Source: Craterostigma plantagineum
Lineage: Eukaryota > Streptophyta > Magnoliopsida > Lamiales > Linderniaceae
Reading direction: 5' to 3'
DNA length: 64,000 bases
Assembly: GCA_027422505.1 (NCBI GenBank)
Contig: JAPQWV010000354.1
Coordinates: 124,001 to 188,000, forward strand
Shown here: positions 10,196-20,540 of the stretch, in pieces
Numbering within the stretch: position 1 is the first letter of the stretch
Layout: each line of letters starts with the position of its first letter
Made by a program: the position numbers and the translations under genes
Notes under the pieces: generated by a model
What the model saw: only the letters and a program-made list of their open reading frames with translations
Database searches by the model: none
Told to the model about the DNA's origin: nothing

Positions 10196-11519
10196 ATTAT
10201 TAAGAAAGCATTCCTCTTCTCGTGTTCTTAAATTTCTTCGGCCATTTTCTCCCGTTGCCCAAGAAGTCCCAGACAGCTTAGGACTTCACGTGTCTGTACG
10301 GAGATATACTCAGTAGTCTCGACGAGATGACTTGGATACTCGCTAGCCAATGCCTTGCCGGATACCCTGCTAACAGAAAGCTGATCCCTGAAATCCTAAC
10401 TAAATAGGTCAGGTCCCCTTCGTTAACGGAGAGCTGGTCTTAAAAATTCTGATCATATAGATCAGGTCTTTGTGAGTTGGCGGGGAGCTGGCTTCGGACA
10501 ATCGAACAAGATAAGTCAGGTCTTCGTCTGTCAGTTGGATCTGGGCTTAAAACGTCCGGACGAGGTACGCCGGATCTTTGCTTGCCATCTTGAAGCCAGA
10601 CTCGGGAACCTCAAACAGATGAAAGGGTTTGGCATGCTAGCATGGAGCTGGCTCAGAAATCCCCGGTAGATAAAGTAGGTCTTCTTAGGTTAGCATAGAG
10701 CTAGACTTATAAATTGGGATCGAGCAGATCAAGCTTGCAGGTGAGGACAAATCTAGAGTCCTAAGAGCTGACCTAGGAATCTTGGAAACCCTGATCGGAT
10801 TGATTAGGTCTTTGTTGCTGGGCACCTGGTCGAGTTGATCAGGTCTCTTTGTCAAGGGAGAGTTGATGTGGAACTCTTGCTACTGGAGCCAGGTCTCCAT
10901 ACGCTAGCGTGAGAGTTGTGTTACGATGCTGTGGACCTCGCCGTCCTCCTTAGGTAAGTGGGATGTCCACCCTGCTGGCCAACTCCTGATTATGACTCGT
11001 CCCCATGGAGCTAGCCGAACTGCTGAAGTATAGAGATGGCACGATTAGGTGATTGAATGATAAGTTAGCGAGCTTGCAGCAAAACAGGAGCAGCTCATCG
11101 AGCGCAAGGCTGCAAATCTGTCGGCAAGGGAGCACAACCCAGGTTGAAACATTCGAACTGATAGCCAGGTAGAGGTGCGGGGACTTTGTTACAGAGAATT
11201 CTATCTTAGCCACTCGTGTAGTTCTGCACCTGTGATCTTGCTGTCCTTCTATCAGAGTAGATAGTTTTTGCCAAACATATGGCCGAGTCTTCCCCCTTAA
11301 CTACTCCGCTACTCTGAACTATGCAACCAAAGTAGCACCTCCATAATACTCTCAATTAGATGGAATCTCCTTCTGCTCCTTTTACACGCCAGGCTACTGC
11401 TATGCATTTCGAAGCTCGACTCAAAAACCTCGTGGAGAGCTGTACTGAGATATCCTGAACACTTAATTCGAACCTCCCTCGTCAGCTTGTGGTCGAACAT
11501 AGATATTCCCTGTGAAGTA
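10196..11519. other. Element N interior, degenerate repeats, no gene
   Basis: The stretch from about 10380 to 10930 carries decayed copies of a roughly 60-bp unit recognisable by GAGCTGG, CCCTGA and AGGTCAGG/AGGTCGGG. The rest, including 10930-11510, shows no recognisable protein or RNA. Confidence 0.5.
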
Positions 11520-12120
11520 GGCCAGCCTTGGCGTTCCGACGGAGAGCTGAGCTCAGGTACCCTGATGAAATAGGTTGGGTCCTTAACGCCGGAGCGGAAT
11601 TGGCCTTAATACCCTGACAGATAGGTCAGCCTTTGTGTGCCAGCGTAGAGCTGGGCTATCCCAACAGATAGGTTGGGTTTTCGAGTGCCAGCGTGAAGCT
11701 GGACTTAGGTATCCCGATGAAGTAGGTCGGGTCTTCGAGTGCCATCACGAGGCTGGACTTAGATATCCCCCTCCAGATGGATTAGGTTTCCTATGCTAGC
11801 GTGGATCTAGACTTATATTCACAACCACGTAGGTTGGGTACTCTGGTGCCAGCGTGGAGCTGGACTTAGATGTCCTCATCCAGATGGATTGGATTTCCTG
11901 TGCCAGCGCAGAGCTGGACTTAGATATCCCAACAGTTAGGTTGGGTATTTACGTGCCAGTCCGGAGCTGGACTTAGATAGATATCCCAACAGTTAGGTTG
12001 GGTTTCCTGTGCCAGCACGAAGCTGGACTTAGATATTCCAACAGTTAGGTTGGGTCTTTGGGTGCCAGCACGGAGCTGGACTTAGATATCCCAACAGTTA
12101 GGTTGGGTCTTTGGACACTA
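11520..12120. repeat. Element N tandem array 1, about 58-bp unit
   Basis: About ten imperfect copies of a unit carrying GTGCCAGCGTGGAGCTGGAC, then TTAGATATCCCAACAG and TTAGGTTGGG. The last copies (about 11880-12115) are the most alike, suggesting recent expansion at that end. Confidence 0.8.
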
Positions 12121-12419
12121 GGCAGCATTAGTGGTAATTGTATCGTGCTAGCTACCTATTTATTTGGTATCCTTCTCGCACCCTCCTTTCATGGTGCGGG
12201 AGCTGGGAGATCTGTGTCACTCCTGGCGACCTGTCATTGGTCGTCTGGCGGTCCGGGTCAGAAAGCTGATCTGGAAACCTGCAACAGAAGGCTAGTTGAA
12301 ACATCAATGCTAGGAAGTTAGCGTCACCTGGACAGGTTAGGGCTTACTGCCTTCTGTTTTACAGTCTTGAGACTTGCCATCGGCAGATCCGTAGATCCCT
12401 AGCAAACGCCGAAACATTT

Positions 12420-14460
12420 TTGCCTGGGCTAGGCCATGGCTCATGTTATTCGTTTCCCGTCTGGGCGACATCCACTTTTCACGCACTTTCCTTCCAAATC
12501 CTGATGCAATCACATCCAAACATTCACCCGAAAGGTTATTGGCAGATTCAAACGTGTACCTGGAAGATGTCCGCCAAGGCTATACTTGGCGCTCATCGCT
12601 TTCGTTTTCGCGATCTGAGGGCTTGTCTTCACCAGGTCCGTAGATCAACCACAGAGGTACCCTCCTGGAGCTAGGCTGGGTTCTACGAGCCATGTTTTCA
12701 GATTGGGTTGAGCCCGAACTTAGAAGAGCCAAGTGCAGCGATCTTGCTGCCAAGGAGAATGAGCTTGCGTTCCATATGAACCAGCTCGTGGAGGAACAAC
12801 AAGCCTTCGTTGAATGCAGGCCAAGGACTTGTTGGCAGGGAGGGAAAAGGCTATGAAGGCTGTTCTGGAGCGAGCCTTCGATGCTGAGGCAGCGAAGGAA
12901 GTGCAGGGTAACTCAATGCGCCAGGAAGGGCGTTCTGCAGGCAGGCTAGAGGGAACACAGCTCTGCCAAAAATATCTGTCCACCTCTCGTACGGCACTAC
13001 TTCTTAGAAGGTTTCGTTGTTCGACAAGAGCCAGCTTTCACCCTGGCCGTAGCGGTGGCGGCTATGAGCGCTCCTCGGGCCTTTAAAGGAGGTCCTCATG
13101 TGTCTCCTAATCCCAATTTCTGGCTCGCTGAAGTGCCTTACTGCTGTGCTACTACCACTATCCACTCCCCCTACTTCGAATTGTGCTAATGCTTGTCAGC
13201 GCATTCGAAGTAAGTGAGTAGTATACCTCCTTATCTGCCGACCTCAATCCTTCTCTTGGAAGCTGCACTATGAGTACCCACGCTGATCCGTCTCGGCAGA
13301 TTGCCGTACTCTAGATGTTTACTTAGGGACGGCATTTCTCCCACTGCTCTTTCCAGCATTCTACTGCATTCACATCCAACACTTTCAGCTGAAAGGTTAT
13401 TGGTGTATCTAAACATGTACCTGGGAGATGTTGGTATAAGCTGCACCCAACGCCCATTGCTTTCATTTTTATAGGTTGGATGTTCGTCATCGCCAGATTT
13501 GTAGGTCACCAGATAAGCTTTCCACCTGGGGCCTATCTTCATTCCAGGAAGGTTTTTCCCTTAAGTATTTGTGATCCGCCTTTCTGTCAATGCGGGGACC
13601 TGTACTACTAAGTCTCTCCACTCCCCCTACTTCGAATTGTGCTAATGTCTATTAGCAAATTCGAAGTATACGAGGAATGTTCCTCCTGACTTACCAACCT
13701 CGTATTGTTAAAATTTGGTGGTATGCGTTAGGCTCTCCACTAGGTAATATCCCGCGTGTTTGCTTGTAAGAAGCATCCGCCTCCCATGCGTTCTCTTGCC
13801 AACATCCCATCGCAATTTGCATTCGAAATCTTCATTTAAGAGGTTGTTGGTAAATAAAAACGTGTACCTGGGGAGCTCCGGGTAAGCTGGGTCCGAGACC
13901 CCTTGTTTTTTGTTTTTGACCAGGTTCGTGGAGTATCGACGAACCTTCTGCCTTTCGCAAGGCCAGCATTGGCTGGTTCCGTCTCTTGTTTGGGGTTGAG
14001 TCGGAGCTTAGGAGTTCTCCTAGAGGCTGGGCATATCTGTGTGAGCGCCATCTGCGCGACCCTATCTGGTCGGGCATCCAGGGTGACCTAAAGTCTGGGC
14101 ACATTCGTGCGAGCGCCATCTGGGCCTATCAGAGCGCCGTCTACGCGGCCCCATCTGGGCTTATCAGAGCACCACCTGCGCGGCCCCCTCTGGGCTTGTC
14201 GGATAGTGCTGATGTCTGTCGATATATTCGAAGTATCCGAAGAGCATTTCTCTTGACTCATCAGCTTCAATTTTCTCGATTGTTACGCCATCTGGCTGTG
14301 TTTGCATTCAAATTCCCTTTTACGGAATCGTTAGTTAACGGAAATGCATACCTGAGGAGCTCATTGGCACGTCAGGCCAACATCGGGTCCGTTGGTCCCT
14401 TTCGCAGGCCAACATCAACTGATCTGGGGACCAGCAAGGTTCGCCAGTGGTAGCCCAATC
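12420..14460. repeat. Element N: four diverged copies of a module of about 450 bp
   Basis: Related blocks at about 12420-12660, 13330-13520, 13800-13935 and 14280-14400 share a core with CATTC(A/G)AA, a GGTTATTGG-like motif, then ACGTGTACCTGG(G/A)GA and GATGT or GAGCTC. Three are preceded by a hairpin and G-rich tract module (13161-13211, 13616-13667, and a decayed one near 14210-14240). A single matching block occurs in element A at about 24590-24790 in the same orientation relative to the element. Confidence 0.6.
12690..13150 (+). pseudogene. Element N: remnant of the Tat antisense ORF (coiled-coil tail)
   Basis: On the + strand, antisense to N, frames broken by shifts read LAAKENELAFHMNQLVEEQQ, then AKDLLAGREKAMKAVLERAF, GRLEGTQLCQKYL, and MSAPRAFKGGPHVSPNPNFW. 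These align in order with the C-terminal part of the antisense ORF in element A (AKELLAEREKTLKVELEQAF, GKLEGVQLCQKHL, MSAPPTFKGDPEAAPNPNFW). The N-terminal domain was not found. This shows that N derives from an A-like element and kept this portion after losing gag-pol. Confidence 0.75.
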
Positions 14461-14479
14461 TGAACTCATCAAACGTTTA

Positions 14480-15110
14480 TCCAGGGTGACATGGAAGTTG
14501 GTCACATCTGTGCGACCGCCATCTGCGCGACCCTATCTGGTCTTATTGGTGTGCTATCTGCGCAGCCACATCTGGGCTCATAAGTGCGCATCTGCGCGGC
14601 CACATCTGGGCCAACCAGGTCTGGCTTATAGGTGCGCACTGCGCGGCCCCGTCTGGGCCAGCCACATCTGGGCTTAAAAGTGCGCATCTGCGCGGCCGCG
14701 TCTGGGCCAGCCACATCTGGGCTAAATGAGTGCGCATCTGCACGGCCGCATCTGGGCCAGTCACATCTGGGCTAAATAAGTGCGCATCTGCGCGGCCAAG
14801 TCTGGGCCAGCCACGTCTGGGCTTAAAGTGCGCAATCTGCGCGGCCGAGTCTGGGCCAGCCACATCTGGGCTAAATAAGTGCGCATCTGCGCGGCCGTGT
14901 GGGCCAGCCACATCTGGGCTAAATAAGTGCGCATCTGCGCGGCCACGTCTGGGCCAGCCACGTCTGGGCTTAAAAGTGCGCAATCTGCGCGGCCACGTCT
15001 GGGCCAGCCACATCTGGGCTAAATAAGTGCGCATCTGCGCGGCCGCGTCTGGGCCAGCCACGTCTGGGCTTAAAAGTGCGCAATCTGGGCCAGCCACGTC
15101 TGGGCTTATA
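14480..15110. repeat. Element N tandem array 2, about 45-50-bp unit
   Basis: A dozen or so imperfect copies of a unit with GTGCGCATCTGCGCGGCC, then TCTGGGCCAGCCACATCTGG and GCTTAAA or GCTAAATAA. The long open frames on both strands come from the repeat itself. The same unit in reverse complement occurs in element A at 24115-24400; because N and A lie on opposite strands, the orientation within the element is conserved. Confidence 0.85.
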
Positions 15111-15545
15111 GGTCTCGTGTCCCGCCTGGATCCATGCCAGGGCTTTTGGGGTTTAGCTCCCAGCCTGGATTTAAGTCAGGGCTTATATGCTTCTTTTTCT
15201 ACCTGTCCTCGAAGCTGGGACTTATGGCTTCCTTTCCCCTTTGGAGCTACCTCGGAGCGTAGAGGCTTCGTGTCCAGCCTGGGTTTATACCAGGGCTTAT
15301 GGAGTTTCGCTCCCAGCCTGGATTTAAGCCAGGGCTTATGGACTTCGTTTTCAACCTGGATTGAATCCAGGACTTACGATCTCCTGTTTCCAGCCTGGGT
15401 CTAAGCCAGGGCTTATGGTGTTCTCTGCCAGCCTGGATCTAAGACAGGGCTTATGGACTTCATTTCTAGCCTGGATTGGATCCAGGGCTTACGGTCTCCT
15501 GTTTCCGGCCTGGGTCTAAGCCAGGACTTACGGTTTCCAACTCTG
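15111..15545. repeat. Element N tandem array 3, about 60-bp unit
   Basis: Repeats of CAGCCTGGATTTAAGCCAGG followed by GCTTATGG and a T/C-rich spacer. Copies are diverged. Each contains a short palindrome, CCTGG...CCAGG, so single-stranded copies would fold into small hairpins. Confidence 0.75.
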
Positions 15546-16230
15546 TTTGGAGCTACGGCGGTGCTTAGGGGCTTTGGTTTTTGCCTGGAACTAGGAGACT
15601 TTGGTTGCCAGCGGAGAGCTGGACCATCATACCTGTCAAATCTGCTGGCCACAGCCACAAGCAACTCCGACGTACGAGGCGCATTGAGCGTAATGAGATA
15701 ATAAAAATAATAATGAAGTAATATTTAGTGATTGCCTAGCGAAGCAGTGCATCATGGCAGGTTAGATGTAAGCATGTACAAATAAATTCTAGCACAGTAT
15801 TATTCCTGATCCGATGATCTAGAAATGTCGGATTTTGAGATATGTGATGGCCAAACTGTAGGGCGGTAGCTAAGTGGGAAAGCTAAGTAAAAAAAGCTAA
15901 AGGTCAGTAGCTAAGTAGGAAATCTATCAAGTAAGTAGCTACGTAGGAAATTTGAAGGTCAATAGCTGAGTGGGTAAGCTGGGGGTCAAAGGTAATGTAC
16001 GGAGGAGGTACATAGTTCCAGCTAATCCTGACACGGGATGTTGAAAAGGACGGGACAGTTCATAGTCGACCAGGGGACACACATAGGGTGTTGGTCGGGG
16101 AACATTATGGTCAGATAGAGGACATGTTAGTCTGACAATAGTACGCCTGTGAGTGTCTGTCCTAGGCTGTACATTTTCGAGACCCACTGGGCTGGTGGCC
16201 CACTGGCAATAATTCCAGCAATCCAAACAT
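15546..16230. other. Element N interior without gene
   Basis: Contains short repeats of GTAGCTAAGTGGGAAAGCTA near 15860-15990. No coding motif is recognised. Confidence 0.4.
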
Positions 16231-17412
16231 AGCCCAAATAATTAATTTGAGAGCCTAATAAAATAAATCAAGCTAAACTCATTTAAGTCTCCCGAAGCCT
16301 CATGTTTAATTTATTTTGGTAATCCAAAATAATTAATTCTAGCAATTATGATAATTAACCTCAATAAACCCAAAATAATTATTTTCAAAAATTAATTAAA
16401 ATAATTCCAGATTTAAATTAATTAACTCGGCCCGACAAGATAATATCATAAACCCACATATTTAAGGTCCATTAGGCCCAAACTTCTAATTGATTAAAGC
16501 AATCCAATTAATCCCATAACTCAAAGCCCAAGCCCAATAGGAAACCCTAGGCGAAATAACAAAAGTACCCCAAGTATTATCAGAGTATCAATTCGCCCCC
16601 CAATTTCAGATTTCACAGCATTTAGCCCCAAGGGAATAACAGAATTGACCCTATCATTTTTATACTTTCGTTTAATACCCCAAAGAGTTAGAAAACTTAC
16701 AACCGGACACGGGCGTGACTTCCGGCGAGGACGACGCCGGCGGCCGGCGCGGCGGTGGCCATGATGGTCGTCCTCCAAGCGTGACAGCCATGGGCACGGC
16801 GGTTCGGCCTCATTGGAGCTTGATTGTTGAACGGTTTGGGACTCCGCTCGAAGCTACGACGACGCGACGGCGGAGTTTGTCGGCGATGTGCGCGGTGGAT
16901 GCCCCCTTGGGGCGCGTAGCAATCGAATCAGGCCGTGGGTGTCCTCGATTCTGAGAAATCGGTGCTGATTTTTCCAGTTCTTGGATCTAGCATTGTTAGG
17001 GTGGTTGTTCGTCGCTGAACTTCGTTCCCAGATTTTGGTTTCGATGGGCCGTTGTTGTTCGACTTCGTCCGGATGACTGGTGGCGTGATGCAACCTCTTA
17101 GTCGACGAAAGCCGTGGACGAAGGTGGGCTCAGACACATAAGGCGAACGCAACGGCATCCTTCAGAGAGCCAGCTACGACGACGGCTGTACGGTTCCGCC
17201 TCGATGATAGCTGGATAGTCCGGGTGATGTATTGGCCGTTGATGGTGAGGCCAAGGTGGCCGGCAGCCATGCTTAAGGTATGATACAGTTTCGCCCGACA
17301 AGTGTTCGATGAAATGCCATAGACGAAAACCAAGAACATCAGCCCAGAAAACTTCCAAGAACAGTCGTCTAATCCCAACCACAACTCCATGTCTCACGTT
17401 CCAAACCCTCAA
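16231..17412. other. Compositionally distinct block in element N, possibly captured DNA
   Basis: From about 16231 to 16690 the sequence is AT-rich with AATTAATT and AGGCCCAA/TTGGGC motifs, unlike the GC-rich arrays beside it. From about 16695 it becomes strongly GC-rich (GGCGGCCGGCGCGGCGGTGG), then balanced up to the PBS. On the minus strand the open frames at 17130-17390 and 16854-17158 adjoin, but I do not recognise them. A captured host gene fragment with upstream sequence is possible; so is an ancient gag remnant. Confidence 0.35.
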
Positions 17413-17413
17413 T

Positions 17414-17430
17414 TCCCACAGACGGCGCCA
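17414..17430 (-). promoter_or_regulatory. Element N primer binding site
   Basis: Minus-strand TGGCGCCGTCTGTGGGA, two bases inside the 5' LTR end. It is identical to the site in element A at 18502. Confidence 0.85.
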
Positions 17431-17432
17431 TT

Positions 17433-18151
17433 TGATGCGGGTACGACCCCGATCAACAATATTTATGGTCCGGGAATTAAGGTGAGGGCCGGTTCGGATG
17501 AAATCGTGGATGGAATATAAAGAAAAAGGATGGGAAAGTAAAGAAACAAGATTTACGTGGTTCGGATTCGGGTGAATCCTACGTCCACGGGCCGCCGGAG
17601 AATATTCACTAATAACGGAAGAAGATTACTCGCATTCTCTCATGTTTACAAGTGATACTCGGCTATGAACAGTAGGAAGAAGATAAAGAGAGGGAGAGAG
17701 TATCTATGTGTGTTCTTGGTGTGTTAGTGTGTGTGGGGCATGTGTGTTATTGTGTAAAATGGACAAAAGACCCTATTTATACTGCAGGGGCGGCCAGGGT
17801 TACGTACTTCCCTCCCTCGTCAGGTGTCCCGCTCACTTCCATAGCTCTCTCGATTACTTCATTTGTTCCCTCCTGATAGCTTCGTAGCTCCTGGGACATC
17901 TCCCTAGCTCCTCCCAATATCACCTTCGTACATTGTCCCTAGTCGAGCCTCGCACTTAGTCCTTCTCGGGCACCTCCTTGGACCCTCCTGAATAGTTCCG
18001 TAGCTCTGTGGAGTATCTCTCGGGCTCCTCTGAGTACACCGTTCTAGTCGGACCGCGTACCTGGTCCCTAACCTCCTTCAGGCCCGATCTCCCACTCTGT
18101 TCTTAGTAGGTTGTCGGGTCAGGAGGAATGCCGAATAGGTTACCCCTATCA
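17433..18151 (-). repeat. Element N 5' LTR
   Basis: 719 bp, same termini as the 9413 copy. The TSD AAAGA follows at 18152-18156. Confidence 0.9.
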
Positions 18152-18156
18152 AAAGA

Positions 18157-18499
18157 AGATCAGAGAGAGAGAAGGGACAAATTCAATACGAGGCACAAAA
18201 TACTTAGAGAAATCACTGTATTCATCTTCTTCATTCTCTTTTCCGCCATTAACAAACTGTAACGGGCGAAGTGAGCTTGAGTGTGTATTTCCCGACTGTG
18301 ACTAGTGGACAGTATTTCCGGCGGCCCGTGGACGTAAGACACCTGTCCGAACCACGTAAATCTGCGTCTATGTCATTTCTTTCTTTCTCAGCACTAAAAT
18401 ACAGATCCTAAAAGACACCCAAACCACGAGTCCTAGCCCGTTTCACCCATCACCATTTTTCCGGACAAAATACTGTTGATCGGGGTCGTACCCGCATCA
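18157..18499 (+). repeat. Element A 5' LTR, right part
   Basis: Continuation of the LTR broken by element N. It ends GTACCCGCATCA and is followed directly by the primer binding site. Confidence 0.9.
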
Positions 18500-18501
18500 A
18501 A

Positions 18502-18518
18502 TGGCGCCGTCTGTGGGA
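18502..18518 (+). promoter_or_regulatory. Element A primer binding site
   Basis: TGGCGCCGTCTGTGGGA follows the 5' LTR after two bases. Tat and Athila elements commonly start the PBS with TGGCGCCG. I cannot verify which tRNA pairs with it. Confidence 0.85.
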
Positions 18519-18709
18519 AAGATGGTCTGAGACGTGATAGTGGTGGGCAGTGATAGCAAGGAAGGCAGGCCGTTTCTGGGCCTGTTTGAAGATAAGGCAA
18601 GGAACGTAAATCGAGTTTGTGTCTGATTGAAGGCAAGACGTGAGAGAGACCATAGAAATGTGCTGTCGTCAGAAGAGCAGTAGGCCTTAAGGACGTACAG
18701 AAGTTGGCT

Positions 18710-20540
18710 ATGATGGAGGAACAACCATCGTTGGCACAAGACCTACAAGGAAGGTTTGAGGAAGTCGCCGGGGAAGCAGGGAAAAGTCCCGCGTCGGCCC
18801 CAACGTTGGCCTCGCCGATCAAGACCCCGGTGGTTGCGCCGACACCCACCTTTGCAGGACCGTCTGGAGCGGTTCCGCCTCGAACTCCCATAACCATGAC
18901 GGTGGAGACCTGTTGGTGAAAAATGCGGTGGATACGGCTATAACTGCTAAGAAAGCGAGGAGCAAAGGCAAACGGAAGCAGCCCCTCTCCGTTCAGGGCA
19001 GGACCTCAGATGGACATGTCTCAGAGTGGGTGGAAACGGTAGGAGAAAACGCGATGGCTGAAGAGGAGACCTTACGTACATTACCAGAAAGGAACCCGTC
19101 TAGGAGAGAGGTTGCCCAGGAAGGAGGTGATGTGGACCATTGAACCCAACACCCAGACGAGGTGAGGAGCCTGCCAGAGGAGTCCAGGAGGGGCCAGTAA
19201 ACCAAAGGAATGTAGCACCTCCGACAACCCTAGCCAGTGGATGCAGGATACAGGGAGACATGAGAGCCAACGAGCAAGAAGTGGAAGGGAGAAGCTGTAG
19301 CACGCGCGGACAAGGGAGAGCTGTCAGTTCGAGGGGACAAGAGCTTAGAAGGCAGATGTCGGACTTAAAGAAAATGGTAGATGAGATACGGAACAAGACG
19401 ACTAGGCCGCATCTCCGAGGGTTGCACCAGGCCGGCACGCCTTTCGCCAAAGGATTGTTGGAGGGAGAGGTAGCGCTCAACTTCAAACAGCTGCCGTATG
19501 AGTACGATGGTACCACTGACCCAGAGGAGCATGTGCTACGTTATAAGAATACCATCTTATTGCATAACTTCTCGGAAGGAGTGAAGTGTAGGTTTTTCTG
19601 ACAACATTGGTGAGAGCTGCCCAACAGTGGTTCAGCCAATTAGAATCGGAGGTTATCCACTCATTCGAGAAGTTCCAAGAAAGGTCCATCACCCAGTTTG
19701 CTAGCGCTCGGAAGCCCCCTAAGTCTGATATGTCTTTGTTTCAAGTCAGGCAGTGACCAGACGAGAGCCTTCGGTCCTATGTCAGAAGATTCAATGTGTC
19801 GGCCTTAGAGGTACCCTCTGCGACTACTTCTGTTAAAATTAATGCTCTGGTTCACGTAGGTTGGCGACTTCTTTGCGTCGCTCTCCAAAAAGCCCCCAGA
19901 AACGTTTGAGGAACTGTTGAGCAGAGCAGATAAGTATATAAATTTGGAGGAGAGCAGGTTGGCAAAGATCCGAGAGGCAACGACCAGGGCGGTACCTAAG
20001 AAGGAAATGCCAAGTCATAATCGAAACAAGGCAAATGTCCGAGTCATTCACCCCCAGTGACCAGAAGGCCTATACCAGGTGGCGCGAACAGATTTCTTCC
20101 TAGATATCAGAGATACACTCCCCTACGAACAAGCCTGGAAGAGGTCCTGGCTGTGGCAACAAGACATCCAGACATCAGGTACCCTCGGGCCAGCCCTCGA
20201 GGATACCCAAAGCCCACAACAGAGCATTTGTGTCGTTATCATAACGAATATGGGCATCACATGAACAACTGCACACACCTGAAGAATGAAGTGGAAAGGC
20301 TAATAAAGGCAGGGCACCTGAAGGAGTTTGTATATCGAGATCGAGGACCAGTTCCACCCATACAACCCCGGGAGAAGGAAGGCCTGGGACAGGACAAGGG
20401 AAAGCAGCCTATGCTGGAACCTAATAGGCCTGGGCCCAGCCAACCAAGAGCTCACATTCTCATCATAGTTGGGGGCCCGGACGGTGGAGACTCACACAGG
20501 GCACGGAAGTCGTATGCTCGGATGAAAGAGAGGGGAAAAG
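18710..20540 (+). pseudogene. Element A gag, broken
   Basis: Starts ATGATGGAGGAACAACC, matching the gag start of element B (MMEEQPPLAQNLQ). The capsid core is recognisable: LPYEYDGTTDPEEHVLRYKN, then FLTTLVRAAQQWFSQLE in another frame, then SLFQVRQ followed by a stop. The nucleic-acid-binding motif reads CRYHNEYGHHMNNC at about 20237-20278, typical of Tat gag. At least three frame changes and several stops (near 18919, 19143, 19600, 19754) break the ORF. The boundary with the protease region is approximate. Confidence 0.85.

Larger units (their letters stand above)
9413..18151 (-). mobile_element. Element N: non-autonomous Tat-family (LARD-like) retrotransposon nested in A's 5' LTR
   Basis: LTRs at 9413-10144 and 17433-18151 are near-identical and flanked by a perfect TSD, AAAGA (9408-9412 and 18152-18156). 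On the minus strand the order is 5' LTR, PBS, interior, hairpin, polypurine tract, 3' LTR. The interior (about 7.3 kb) has no gag, protease, RT or integrase. It holds several tandem arrays, repeated modules and a decayed piece of the antisense ORF found in A. It must have been mobilised by proteins from a relative such as B (inference). Few differences between its LTRs point to a recent insertion. Confidence 0.88.

Noticed and set aside
14543..15097. Long open frames on both strands (up to 184 codons)
   Set aside because: They are produced by the tandem array; every unit gives the same peptide repeat in several frames, with no domain and no conservation apart from the DNA repeat.
18433..18897. 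Minus-strand ORF of 154 codons over the A gag start
   Set aside because: Shadow of the LTR/PBS and gag start; no recognisable motif.
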